A stretch of DNA of 64,000 nt from an uncultured Bifidobacteriaceae bacterium (GCA_947253155.1 CAMXYK010000006.1:1-64000), one strand, 5' to 3'. Shown: positions 9,938 through 18,778, counted from the first letter of the stretch. Program-made: numbers and translations. Notes: generated by a model from the letters alone, not told the origin.

Positions 9938-9962
9938 ATAGTATATTTTCGACACGCCGCTG

Positions 9963-9991
9963 TTGCATGCTGTTGCGTTATGTTGTAAACT
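9963..9991 (+). promoter_or_regulatory. Promoter of the tRNA-Glu/tRNA-Gln unit
   Basis: A -35 of TTGCAT and a -10 of TAAACT are separated by 17 bases and lie 39 bases before the tRNA-Glu gene. The same -10 is found before rplJ. The motif CGACACGCCG (9950-9959) sits just upstream of the -35. Confidence 0.7.
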
Positions 9992-10029
9992 CGCTATTTG
10001 TTGCGTCAAGAGCGTAGCAATAAATGAAA

Positions 10030-10102
10030 GCCCCCGTCGTCTAGCGGTCTAGGACTACGCCCTCTCACGGCGCCAACACCGGTTCAAATCCGGTCGGGGG
10101 TA
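10030..10102 (+). tRNA. tRNA-Glu (anticodon CTC)
   Basis: Cloverleaf with acceptor arm GCCCCCG/CGGGGGT, anticodon loop CTCTCAC and a GGTTCAAATCC T-arm. No CCA is encoded. It reads GAG codons. Confidence 0.93.
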
Positions 10103-10143
10103 CGAAAGACCGAACGGTTCCAAGAGCCGCGAAGCCTGCCAAT

Positions 10144-10215
10144 TGGGGTATGGTGTAATTGGCAACACAGGTGATTCTGGTTCATCCATTCTTGGTTCGA
10201 GTCCAGGTACCCCAG
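10144..10215 (+). tRNA. tRNA-Gln (anticodon CTG)
   Basis: Cloverleaf with acceptor arm TGGGGTA/TACCCCA, anticodon loop TTCTGGT, T-arm GGTTCGAGTCC and discriminator G. It lies 41 bases after tRNA-Glu in the same transcription unit. Confidence 0.93.
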
Positions 10216-10220
10216 CGAAT

Positions 10221-10246
10221 AGCTCTCGTAGGACGAGGGCTTTTTT
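10221..10246 (+). terminator. Terminator of the tRNA-Glu/tRNA-Gln unit
   Basis: Arms AGCTCTCGT and ACGAGGGCT around AGG are followed by six T residues. Confidence 0.85.
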
Positions 10247-10274
10247 GTTATCTTAAGTTTCTGAAAATCATGCC

Positions 10275-10386
10275 TTTAAAATCAAAAACCCCGGTGCGTA
10301 GCCGGGGTTAGAGAAAAAAGAGAAGAAGAGAGGTTTAAGTTATAAGGTCTGTGCGACTACGTATCTGTAGTTCGCTTTCCTTTTGA
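10275..10386 (-). ncRNA. Candidate small RNA with CU-rich segment and terminator
   Basis: Read on the minus strand, an AT-rich -10 region (10392-10399, TATTAT/TATATA) with a -35-like TTGCAC (10415-10420) precedes a roughly 110-base stretch. It contains a hairpin with arms GCGA(A)CTAC and GTAGTCGC, and then a single-stranded pyrimidine run rich in CUCU/CUUCUUCU. It ends in a perfect 8-bp hairpin (AACCCCGG/CCGGGGTT) followed by TTTTGATTTT, a standard terminator. No open reading frame of note lies on this strand. The layout of promoter, stem, CU-rich linker and terminator is what base-pairing small RNAs look like. Expression is not shown, and the family is not recognised. Confidence 0.5.
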
Positions 10387-10582
10387 TGTATATATAATAA
10401 GCACCTTAGGCTGAGTGCAATGATGCGATTAGCTGGGAATTCTCTGTGAATTTAAGATTATTTCTCTGAATTTCTGCGTTTTTTGAGTTTTAAGCATTAT
10501 TTCGCACACTTATTCTCATAATTTGTGCAAGAACTTGCTCAAAATTTTAGTAAGTTGCGTATATCTGCCGTATGCTTGAAGT

Positions 10583-11878
10583 ATGACAGATTCTGCAAAA
10601 TCTGAAGTTGCTACTAATGCAGTTGCACTTCCATTATCAATTTCAGCGCGTTTAGGATGCTTACAATTCCATCTTTCTGGTAAGTTTCGCGTGCTGCAAT
10701 GCGCGGATGTGCAAGATGGGCTTCGAGTATCGCAAGATACTATTCGTCTTATTGCTGCTGCGTGCGATGCTGTACGACCAGACATAGTAGTTTTTAGCGG
10801 AAATCAGATTGCCGGATACGAAAAAGCATTTGCTCGCACTTTTCAACGACGTAGTTGGCAGCAAACTAAGCCTCTTTCTACTTTAGAAAAGCAACAATTA
10901 CTGAGTAAATTGCGTGAATCCACTGCTAAAATGGTGCAGCCTTTAGAAGAACGTCGCATTCCGTGGGTTGTAACTTATGGCAATCATGATTTTCAGTGCG
11001 GCTTAAGTAACGCAGAACTTGACGCTTTATATCAAGAATTTTCGTATTGCATGAATCGTAGTTCTGAAACTGCATTATCTGTAAAAGCAATGCAATCTAC
11101 TAAATGCGCGCTGCCTAAACAGATTATTTTCCCGTGTGAGCCTGGTACCTTTGCTCTTCCAGTTAAAGACGAAAACCAAGAAAATGTTGTTTTTTCAATA
11201 GTTTTGCTTGATTCTGGAGATTATGCTAAGGAGGGTGGATACGGTTCGCCGTCTAAGAAGTCTCTTGATTTTATTGCGAATCTTCCAAAATCGTTGCCTG
11301 CACACATGTGTATTTTCCAGCATTTCCCATTACCGCAATATTATCGCGTTCTTCGTGAGGTTCCTCAAGATTTAGCTGCTAGAGAGCATGCTATTGAAGG
11401 ATATCGCACATTTGCTGGCCGTTATTATGCTCTTGACGAAAATTATGTGCTTCCAGATGGTTATTTAGGCGAAGGTATTAGTTGTCCGGATGTTGACAGT
11501 GGTGAATATGCTACTTTAGTTGATTCTGGCGCGTTTGCAGTTGTGGCTGGCCATGATCATCGCAATTCTTTTGCAGCTAGAGAGCCTGAAAATAGAATGT
11601 TGTTTGTTTCTACTCCTACTTGCGGTTTTGCGTCTTATGGTCCGGAGCCTGCTAAACGCGGTGTGCGTTTGCTTGAATTTGATATTCGTCATCCATTTGA
11701 GCCGCGTACTCAAATGCTTGAATTTGGAGATTTAGTTGGTAAGCCTTCTTCTAAAAAAGCCTATACTTATGGTCTTACTGCAGAATCTGAGCACGAATTG
11801 CCAGAGGTAGATTTATTACAAAAGCCATCATTAATTACTAGGTTGATTCGTAGGTGGAGGAAACGTTCTTTGCGCTAA
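10583..11878 (+). CDS. Calcineurin-like metallophosphoesterase
   Basis: A 431-residue protein of the metallophosphoesterase fold, close to the Dcr2/phosphodiesterase type. Motifs in order are VLQCADVQDG (motif I, near residue 37), VVFSGNQIAGY (motif II, near residue 72), TYGNHDFQCG (GNHD, near residue 132), QHFPLPQYY (motif IV) and AGHDHRNSF (GHxH, near residue 320). Motif II has Asn where many members have Asp (SGNQ for SGDQ), a possible change at a metal-bridging position. No signal peptide is visible, so it is probably cytoplasmic. The ATG at 10583 lacks a strong ribosome-binding site. The substrate is unknown. Confidence 0.85.
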   Translation: MTDSAKSEVATNAVALPLSISARLGCLQFHLSGKFRVLQCADVQDGLRVSQDTIRLIAAACDAVRPDIVVFSGNQIAGYEKAFARTFQRRSWQQTKPLSTLEKQQLLSKLRESTAKMVQPLEERRIPWVVTYGNHDFQCGLSNAELDALYQEFSYCMNRSSETALSVKAMQSTKCALPKQIIFPCEPGTFALPVKDENQENVVFSIVLLDSGDYAKEGGYGSPSKKSLDFIANLPKSLPAHMCIFQHFPLPQYYRVLREVPQDLAAREHAIEGYRTFAGRYYALDENYVLPDGYLGEGISCPDVDSGEYATLVDSGAFAVVAGHDHRNSFAAREPENRMLFVSTPTCGFASYGPEPAKRGVRLLEFDIRHPFEPRTQMLEFGDLVGKPSSKKAYTYGLTAESEHELPEVDLLQKPSLITRLIRRWRKRSLR

Positions 11879-11999
11879 TAGCAATTAACTTTTGTATTGA
11901 TGCGCTTATTGAATTATTTTATGCAACTTATGTGAGCGCGTTGGCAAGTATGCCGGTATGATAGTTATTAGTTTTTTAGCGCGAACGAAAGAGGTAAAT

Positions 12000-13361
12000 G
12001 TGTCCGCACATAATACGGCCGAACAGAACAACAATAGCGGCATCGATGCTGCAGATGTGTTGCATGTAGAAGGTGGTAAGCCGCTTAATGGAACTATTAA
12101 AGTTCGTGGTGCGAAGAATTTTGTAAGCAAAGCCATGGTTGCAGCTCTTTTGGCACCAGGCAAGTCTGTGTTAAAAAACGTGCCAGAAATTCGCGATGTG
12201 CACGTTGTTTCTGATTTATTGCGCTTACACGGCGTAGATGTTGAAGTAAACGGAGCAGAAGGCGTTGTAACTATTGACGCCACAAAAGTACAGCTTGCAG
12301 ACGTAGCAGATGTTGATACTCTTTCTGGCTCGTCGCGTATTCCTATTTTGTTCTCCGGCCCACTTTTGCACCGCCTTGGTGAAGCTTTTATTCCAGCTTT
12401 GGGTGGCTGCAATATTGGTGGACGTCCAATAGATTTTCATCTTGAAACTTTGCGCAAGCTTGGTGCAAATGTAGATAAAGATCATGAGGATGGCATTCAT
12501 ATTACAGCTCCGCATGGTTTGCACGGCACGAAAATACATTTGCCTTATCCTTCTGTTGGTGCTACTGAGCAGACTTTGCTTGCAGCTGTTCTTGCGGATG
12601 GCAAAACTGAGCTTTCTGGTGCTGCTATTGAGCCGGAAATTATGGATTTGGTAGCAGTTTTGCAAAAGATGGGTGCAATTATTTCCGTAGATGTTGATCG
12701 CACTTTCAGAATTGAAGGTGTTAAGGAACTTCAAGGTTACACTCATACTGCTCTTACGGATCGAATTGAGGCGGCTTCATGGGCTTCTGCAGCTCTTGCA
12801 ACTCATGGTGACGTGTTTATTAAGGGCGCAACTCAGCCAGAAATGATGACTTTCTTAAACGTGTTCCGCAAAGTTGGTGGCCAATTCGACGTCACAGATA
12901 AGGGCATTCGTTTTTGGCATCCGGGCGGCGATTTGCATCCTGTTGCTATTGAAACAGACGTGCATCCTGGTTTTATGACGGATTGGCAGCAGCCGCTTGT
13001 TGTTGCATTAACTCAAGCTAAAGGCTTAAGTATTGTTCACGAAACAGTGTACGAGAATCGTTTTGGTTTTACTAAGCCTCTTGTGCAAATGGGTGCTATG
13101 GTTCAGCTGTATCGCGAATGCTTGGGTTCTCTTCCTTGCAGATTCCAGCAGCGAAATTACAAGCATTCTGCCGTGATTTTTGGACCTACTCCTTTAACCG
13201 GCCAAGATATTGACGTGCCTGATTTGCGTGGCGGCTTTAGCCATCTTATTGCGGCTCTTGCAGCTCAAGGTCCGTCAAATGTGCGCGGTATTTCGTTAAT
13301 CGATCGTGGTTACGCAGATTTCCGCGGCAAATTACTTGCTTTGGGTGCGAATATCGACTGA
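12000..13361 (+). CDS. murA: UDP-N-acetylglucosamine 1-carboxyvinyltransferase
   Basis: Cytoplasmic enzyme that transfers enolpyruvate from PEP to UDP-GlcNAc, the first committed step of peptidoglycan synthesis. The GGCNIGGRPIDFH motif holds the catalytic cysteine (about residue 137). Its presence predicts the fosfomycin-sensitive form, unlike mycobacterial MurA, which has Asp. KVRGAKN near the N-terminus and the DLRGGFSHLIAAL block near the C-terminus are typical. I set the start at GTG 12000, with AGAGG 6 bases upstream; an in-frame ATG at 11958 would add 14 residues without homology. The protein is 453 residues. It lies upstream of a Ser/Thr kinase gene. Confidence 0.94.
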   Translation: MSAHNTAEQNNNSGIDAADVLHVEGGKPLNGTIKVRGAKNFVSKAMVAALLAPGKSVLKNVPEIRDVHVVSDLLRLHGVDVEVNGAEGVVTIDATKVQLADVADVDTLSGSSRIPILFSGPLLHRLGEAFIPALGGCNIGGRPIDFHLETLRKLGANVDKDHEDGIHITAPHGLHGTKIHLPYPSVGATEQTLLAAVLADGKTELSGAAIEPEIMDLVAVLQKMGAIISVDVDRTFRIEGVKELQGYTHTALTDRIEAASWASAALATHGDVFIKGATQPEMMTFLNVFRKVGGQFDVTDKGIRFWHPGGDLHPVAIETDVHPGFMTDWQQPLVVALTQAKGLSIVHETVYENRFGFTKPLVQMGAMVQLYRECLGSLPCRFQQRNYKHSAVIFGPTPLTGQDIDVPDLRGGFSHLIAALAAQGPSNVRGISLIDRGYADFRGKLLALGANID

Positions 13362-13416
13362 CGCAATTTTGTTAAAAACCCATGTTTTTGTAGGATAATA
13401 AGCTTTTATCCACAAT

Positions 13417-13439
13417 GTAAGAAAAAGCTTTTTTCTTAC
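13417..13439. terminator. AT-rich hairpin between murA and the kinase gene
   Basis: GTAAGAAAAA and TTTTTTCTTAC form a near-perfect palindrome with a central GC. It could terminate murA transcription, although the stem is A/T-rich. A DnaA-box-like TTATCCACA lies just upstream. Confidence 0.45.
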
Positions 13440-13498
13440 TAAATTTATCGTTACAGTAGTCGCAATTGTAATTTTTTTAAGATTGCGGAGGTGTAGCG

Positions 13499-15544
13499 AT
13501 GGTTTGCGTTGGTGGGCGTTACCAGTTGCTTGGTGAACTGGGTCGCGGAGGCACGTCAACAGTTTTTCTTGCTGTTGATACCGTCTTACACAAGCAGTGG
13601 GCTGTAAAAGAGACTTTGCTTCAAGGTGACGAAAAGTATCGACAACTTATTCTTCAATCATTACGAGCCGAAGTCGAGGTATTAAAAGAATGCGATCATC
13701 CAGCTATTCCGCGCATTGTTGATTTTTTTGAAGAAAACGGCAGAGCATACGCTGTTCGCGACTACGTAAAGGGCCGCTCTTTAAAATCAATAGTTGATGA
13801 ACAAGGCTTACAAGATGCTCAAACTGTGCGCGACTGGGGTATGCAATTATGTGCAGTTCTTGCTTATTTGCATTCACATTATCCGCCAATTTTATACGGT
13901 GATCTTAAGCCTTCGCACGTTATGATTGCAGAGGATGGTTCAGTTCGTTTAATTGATTTTGGTGCAGCTACGCAACTTTATACGCATGCCGGAGCACTTG
14001 ATTTACGCACTATAGAACAGCCTGACGCGCGATTTGCAACTCCTCGTTTTACTGCTCCGGAAGTTATGAATCAATGTTCATCTCTTTCAGCTTCAAGCGA
14101 CGTGTATGCAATTGGCATGACATTGCGATACGCGCTACTTCCTAATGAAATATCAAATGCGCGCTTACAAACTACATCATCTGGCGCAAATCGCATACTA
14201 ACTGAGCAACTAATATCTGTTCTCGCAACTGCTACAGCGCTTAAACCTTCGCAACGATACCAGGATTGCGAAGCTATGTTTTCTGCCTTGCAATCTTGCG
14301 GAAGTGTTAGAAATCAGCTTTCTAAAAGTTCTAAAAGTAGTCGCGCGTGCTCGCGTGATCATAAGCGTAACCGCAATAAAGAGCACTATAAGCATAATCG
14401 CAGGAATCAAAATTCTAAAAGTAGTAAACATTTTCAAAAATATGGTTCCTGCTTAGAAAAGTATGCTTGGCTGAATGAAAAGCATGGCGTTGCTATAGTA
14501 ATAAGTTGCGTTATTGCTGTTTTGTCTATTTTGTTATTTAGTTGTTTAGGAGCTTTAAGTAGCAATGCTGCTACGAAACAGGCTAATCAAAATAGCGTAT
14601 CTAAAGCAGCTGCGACTAATGCTGTATCTTCTAGCAAGTCTTCTGCTGCAGCGAAAAAACATAAGAAAAATAACGCAATTGAACGCATTAAAGCCGATTA
14701 TAATTCGTATATTCGTTTAGCTGAACGTGAAAGTAGCGCAGATGTTGCATGTCGTTATATTGTGCGCGCAATGCAATTGCAAAACGATATGTTGCAAAAG
14801 AACTATATTAAGAAAATATCGTTCAAGCCGCTTCATACTTTATTGGAAATTCAACTTGCAGATCAGCAATGGAGCGCAAGTGAAGAAAAAAGTTTTATGA
14901 ATTTGCTTAATAAGTATGAAAAACAGCTACGTGAAAATACTAAAGATTGGGTGAATCTTACTGGAGCAGTTGGTAAAGCGTATTGGTATTATTTTGCCGG
15001 ATTTTCGGGGAAAGTTAGTGCTATGGAACGACTTTCGCGCATGAGAGTTGCGCAAGCATGGTTTATTGAAGCGCAAAAATATAAAAAAGAAGAAGTAGAA
15101 AAAGACAATTCTTCTTTAACTTCTGCTTCGGAAAAAATTGGGAATAATATTTCTGAACAACATGCGTTTAGTATCTACATTGCTATTGCAGATGGTTACG
15201 CTCGTCTTGTTGATGTTGCTCAAGATTCTCCTAGCTTAGCAAAATACCAGCAATACGCTAGGCAATTGCAGCAGTTAGTAACAATGGCACAGAAAGATAA
15301 AAATGACGTATTGCGCGTAGATACTGGCGAACTCGTGTTGCAATCTCTACATTCGTGGCTACGAATGTTTCGTGAAAGTGGTTTCAGCAAGCAAGAATCT
15401 AAACAATTATGCGAAGACGCGCATAATCTTCTTGAAGAAGCGCATGTTTCAAACGAGGATGTGCAATCTGGACGCAAAATAGCGCTCGAAAGTGTTAAGC
15501 AAATTTTAGACGAAATCAATAATGTTTTCGCGCAAAATCAATAA
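13499..15544 (+). CDS. Membrane-anchored Ser/Thr protein kinase
   Basis: A 681-residue kinase with an N-terminal cytoplasmic Hanks-type domain (residues 7-275). It has a Gly-rich loop LGRGGTSTV, ATP-binding Lys37 in WAVKE, catalytic Asp135 in YGDLKPSH, DFG at 153-155 and APE in FTAPEVM. The usual HRD Arg is Gly, and the metal-binding Asn of DLKPxN is His140. A basic Ser/Lys/Asn-rich linker leads to one membrane helix near residues 335-357, so about 320 C-terminal residues, Lys/Ser-rich and then helical, should lie outside. No PASTA repeats are seen. GGAGGTG precedes the ATG well. The Ig-like surface protein 91 bases downstream is probably cotranscribed. Confidence 0.88.
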   Translation: MVCVGGRYQLLGELGRGGTSTVFLAVDTVLHKQWAVKETLLQGDEKYRQLILQSLRAEVEVLKECDHPAIPRIVDFFEENGRAYAVRDYVKGRSLKSIVDEQGLQDAQTVRDWGMQLCAVLAYLHSHYPPILYGDLKPSHVMIAEDGSVRLIDFGAATQLYTHAGALDLRTIEQPDARFATPRFTAPEVMNQCSSLSASSDVYAIGMTLRYALLPNEISNARLQTTSSGANRILTEQLISVLATATALKPSQRYQDCEAMFSALQSCGSVRNQLSKSSKSSRACSRDHKRNRNKEHYKHNRRNQNSKSSKHFQKYGSCLEKYAWLNEKHGVAIVISCVIAVLSILLFSCLGALSSNAATKQANQNSVSKAAATNAVSSSKSSAAAKKHKKNNAIERIKADYNSYIRLAERESSADVACRYIVRAMQLQNDMLQKNYIKKISFKPLHTLLEIQLADQQWSASEEKSFMNLLNKYEKQLRENTKDWVNLTGAVGKAYWYYFAGFSGKVSAMERLSRMRVAQAWFIEAQKYKKEEVEKDNSSLTSASEKIGNNISEQHAFSIYIAIADGYARLVDVAQDSPSLAKYQQYARQLQQLVTMAQKDKNDVLRVDTGELVLQSLHSWLRMFRESGFSKQESKQLCEDAHNLLEEAHVSNEDVQSGRKIALESVKQILDEINNVFAQNQ

Positions 15545-15635
15545 TTCTATAAAACTAGCGCATGAGTATTTAAAACTTACGAGTATTTAAAACTTAAACA
15601 AATTTTTGCATAAGGAAGTTAAAAAGGGGGAATAT

Positions 15636-17861
15636 ATGAAGAAGCAACATTTTCTAAAGAAAATTAGTCTAGCGCAACAAGCATTTTGTGCAAGATGGAA
15701 GAGCGGTATTGCGCTCGCATGCGCTATTATTGCGCTAATAGTACCGTTTAATTCTGCGGCTTTTGCAAAGAATATTTATAATCCGCAAACGGGTTTTAGC
15801 ATAAGACATATTTCTGTTATGCCAAATCAGGCTTCTGTTCGCGCGATTTCTGGCTACATGTTTACAAGAAAAGCGGTTTTGTTGCGAATATCTATTGGAG
15901 GAATGAATTTTTCAACTTTCAAAAGCGTGCGTAAATTCGCTGTAAATGTGGGGAAATATAGGGTTGCGAATGCTCAAGCTGCATTGACTAAAACTGCTAA
16001 TATTTCGTGCGCTAAGAATTTTCAGTACCAGCGTTCTTCGAATGAAGCTGTAATAAGCGCAGAGTTAAACGCAGAAGGAATCTACAATCTGCGCGATGTG
16101 ACTGTGAGCTTTAATGCGGCAAATATGAATCCTGTTAATATTACGAGTCAAAACAGGAATAATATGCGTAGGGAAGATTTGCGCTTTATTGTTATTGATT
16201 CAACTTCGCCTCGTTTAAGTGTTAATTATGATAATAAAAAGTCCTACGAAGGCAGGTATTTTCGCGAAAAACGTTCGGCGAGAATAGTTATACAAGATAA
16301 TTCTTTCGCTTTTTCTAAGATTTTTCGCGATGCTTTTCCGATTGCACAAGTTTTTGAAAATGGTAAAAAAGTTTTAGAAATAACGGCTCAAAATTTTAAA
16401 AATGATGCCTCGAATCCAAATATATGGTATTCGGATGTTGCATTTTCTCGTGACGCAACTTGGGATGTGCAATACGGTGCGCAAGATTTATGCGGTAATG
16501 TAGCTTCTTCTTTGCGTAATAATTTTGTTATTGACACTAATCCTCCAACAGTAAGTATTTCTGGAGTTAAAAATGGTGGGGCTTATGCTCATGGCGTTGC
16601 TCCAAGTATTGTTATTAAAGATGCTTGGTTGAAGCCGGAAAGCGTAACGTATTTTTTAATAAGAATGCAATCTTCTAAAAATTTACGGATTCCAGCATCG
16701 CTAAAATCTAGTAATCAAAGCGTAAGCGTTAAATATGCGAATTTTTATCACGGCAGTAAAGATGATGGCGTTTATGAGCTTAGTTGGAGTGCGAAAGATG
16801 TTGTAGATCATGCTATTCATGGCATTTTGCAATTTTCTATGAATAGCAGCGGTTCTACTTTTAGCATTGACAGTTCAACTTCAGAAATGAATAACAAGCA
16901 GTTGAAGAATGCTAAAGATGTTCATATTGAAGAATTAAATCTAAGCGGTCTTGCTAACCCTGCGAAAGTAAGCGTTATTAAGGATGGTGTTGAAAAAGTA
17001 TTATCTAAGAATGATTTTTCTGTGTCGAAGCGATTAGATAAAGGTTTTCAACGTTTAAGCTACACGATTTTTCAGCGAAATTTTTCGGATAATGCGAATT
17101 ATCGAGTACGAATCGCGTCTGTGGATAAAGCTGGTAACCATTCTTTTAGCGATAGTAGCGTTAAAACTAGCGAAGGCGTAATGCAATCGTCTGCTTCTGC
17201 TGTTCAATTTACTGTTGACCATCTTGCGCCTCTTACAACAGTATTTAATATGCGCAATAACGCAACATATAAATCTTCTAAAGAAGGTAAATTATTGCGA
17301 ATTAGCGCAAAAGATAACGCTTCTTTAAAATCAGTAAAAGTTAATATCGACGGTAAAACAAAGCATATTTGGCGCGGTAAAGCTGCGAATAAGCCAATGT
17401 TATCTATGAAAATAAAGCCAGATTCAATTTGCCATGAAGTATTAGTAGAAGCGTTGGATTATGCAGGAAACGTAACGACGGTGAAATATAGCAATGTAAA
17501 AGTTGTTCCTATTGGAAAAAATGGTGTAAAAATTTCAGATTCCGCAGAAAATGAAAATAGTGCGGATGCTGAAAAATCAGATAAAGCTAATAAAAATAAT
17601 AAAAATAATAAAGATAGTAAAGCTAATAAAAATTTAGATAGCGAAAAATCTTCAGAAGATAGTGAGTGGATTTCGAAATCTCAAGTTCAAAATCCGGAAA
17701 ATATTAGCATAAAGGAGGATTCATTGCAGAAAAAGTCTGCAAATTCTTTGTCAATAATTGCGTACGTTGGCGTTGCTGTTACAGCAGTATTGTGTGCTTT
17801 TCTTGGAATTGGAATGCTTTACAATAAGCGCAGCCGTAGCAGAAAGTTGATTTTGCAGTAA
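15636..17861 (+). CDS. Secreted, membrane-anchored Ig-like surface protein
   Basis: A 741-residue protein with an N-terminal signal peptide (basic MKKQHFLKK start, hydrophobic core, cleavage near SAAFA-KN). A long extracellular region follows, with repeated beta-sandwich-like blocks that each end in patterns such as DNxNPPTVSI, VDHLAPLTTV and DxAGN; these are typical of bacterial Ig-like domains. A Lys/Asn/Asp/Ser low-complexity stretch (about 650-700) precedes a C-terminal membrane helix and a basic tail (NKRSRSRK). No LPxTG is present. The start at 15636 has AAGGGGG 5 bases upstream. Position after a membrane kinase suggests a shared role in sensing or shaping the envelope; this is inference. 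Confidence 0.75.
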   Translation: MKKQHFLKKISLAQQAFCARWKSGIALACAIIALIVPFNSAAFAKNIYNPQTGFSIRHISVMPNQASVRAISGYMFTRKAVLLRISIGGMNFSTFKSVRKFAVNVGKYRVANAQAALTKTANISCAKNFQYQRSSNEAVISAELNAEGIYNLRDVTVSFNAANMNPVNITSQNRNNMRREDLRFIVIDSTSPRLSVNYDNKKSYEGRYFREKRSARIVIQDNSFAFSKIFRDAFPIAQVFENGKKVLEITAQNFKNDASNPNIWYSDVAFSRDATWDVQYGAQDLCGNVASSLRNNFVIDTNPPTVSISGVKNGGAYAHGVAPSIVIKDAWLKPESVTYFLIRMQSSKNLRIPASLKSSNQSVSVKYANFYHGSKDDGVYELSWSAKDVVDHAIHGILQFSMNSSGSTFSIDSSTSEMNNKQLKNAKDVHIEELNLSGLANPAKVSVIKDGVEKVLSKNDFSVSKRLDKGFQRLSYTIFQRNFSDNANYRVRIASVDKAGNHSFSDSSVKTSEGVMQSSASAVQFTVDHLAPLTTVFNMRNNATYKSSKEGKLLRISAKDNASLKSVKVNIDGKTKHIWRGKAANKPMLSMKIKPDSICHEVLVEALDYAGNVTTVKYSNVKVVPIGKNGVKISDSAENENSADAEKSDKANKNNKNNKDSKANKNLDSEKSSEDSEWISKSQVQNPENISIKEDSLQKKSANSLSIIAYVGVAVTAVLCAFLGIGMLYNKRSRSRKLILQ

Positions 17862-17875
17862 CTAACTTTTCAAAA

Positions 17876-17912
17876 TAAAAAAGCCCACTGCGGTGGAATG
17901 AATGCAGTGGGC
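17876..17912 (-). terminator. Terminator of tRNA-Ala, shared with the Ig-like gene
   Basis: On the minus strand, arms GCCCACTGC and GCAGTGGGC are followed by TTTTTTATTTT. The convergent Ig-like gene ends 15 bases before it and may use the same hairpin. Confidence 0.8.
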
Positions 17913-17915
17913 TCG

Positions 17916-17988
17916 TGGAGCTAATGGTAATCGAAACCACGACCTCTTCGATGCGAACGAAGCGCTCTACCAACTGAGCTATAGCCCC
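17916..17988 (-). tRNA. tRNA-Ala (anticodon CGC)
   Basis: On the minus strand, acceptor arm GGGGCTA/TAGCTCC, D-arm AGCTCAGTTGGTAGAGC and anticodon loop TTCGCAT (CGC, reading GCG). The discriminator is A. Confidence 0.92.
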
Positions 17989-18100
17989 AATGTCTAAAGA
18001 AATATTTTCTTACGACAACTCTGCACACTGTACTACAAGTTACGTATAAAAACAATATTTTGCAAAGTGCAGTGAGCTAGAGTGTCGTAAGAATATTAGC

Positions 18101-18778
18101 TTATTTGCTTGCCTTATTAGCTTTCTTCGCTTTGTGCGCTTTGTACAATCCAATGAAAGTTGGCACAAGAGAAATTAGCAAAATAGCAACAATTACAAGC
18201 TCAAAATTCTTCTGTACGAAGGGAATATTTCCGAAGAAATAACCAAGTAACGTAAAAAGTGACGACCATATAATGCCGCCAAGAATAGAAAATGGCGTGA
18301 AGCGAACCCATCGCATTCCGGAAACTCCCGAAATAAAAGGCATAAATGTGCGAATAAATGGGAAGAATCGGCCTAAGAACACTGCTAATGGCCCCCATTT
18401 TTCAATCATGGCTTCAGTTTTGGCAACGCGCTCTGGAGTAAGAGCTTTTACTTTGCCTGATTCTACAATGCGGCGGCCAAAGAAGTGTCCAATAAAGTAA
18501 TTGCATTGATCGCCAATAATTGGAGCAAGCCATACTACTACAAGAAGAAGCGGCAGAGGCAACGCGCTGTGTCCTGTTTGTGCGTCCGGAGCTGCGAAGA
18601 ATCCTGCAGCAAAAAGCAACGAATCTCCCGGCAAAAATGGGAAGAATACTACGCCTGTTTCAATAAAAACAATGAGAAAAATAAGTCCCAATGCTGGCGC
18701 TGTACCCATTGCAATCCAACTTGCAATAGCGGAACGTGGATCCTTAAGTAAGTTGACAATAAAATGAATAAATCCCAT
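18101..18778 (-). CDS. DedA/SNARE-associated family membrane protein
   Basis: A 225-residue integral membrane protein of the DedA family, whose members act as lipid flippases or transporters that support envelope homeostasis. It has the signature region FLPGDSLLFAAGF and the loop GRFFPFIRTFMPFISG with the conserved Arg and Phe residues. Five or so hydrophobic segments are visible, and the C-terminus is rich in Lys/Ala. AGGA precedes the ATG at 18778 on its strand. It stands alone; the lipid substrate cannot be read from the sequence. Confidence 0.9.
   Translation of the reverse strand: MGFIHFIVNLLKDPRSAIASWIAMGTAPALGLIFLIVFIETGVVFFPFLPGDSLLFAAGFFAAPDAQTGHSALPLPLLLVVVWLAPIIGDQCNYFIGHFFGRRIVESGKVKALTPERVAKTEAMIEKWGPLAVFLGRFFPFIRTFMPFISGVSGMRWVRFTPFSILGGIIWSSLFTLLGYFFGNIPFVQKNFELVIVAILLISLVPTFIGLYKAHKAKKANKASK

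Noticed and set aside
13406..13414. DnaA-box-like TTATCCACA (also near 44444, 46752 and 58255) as an origin
   Set aside because: Single scattered matches to a 9-base word in AT-rich DNA are expected; there is no cluster and no dnaA or dnaN nearby.
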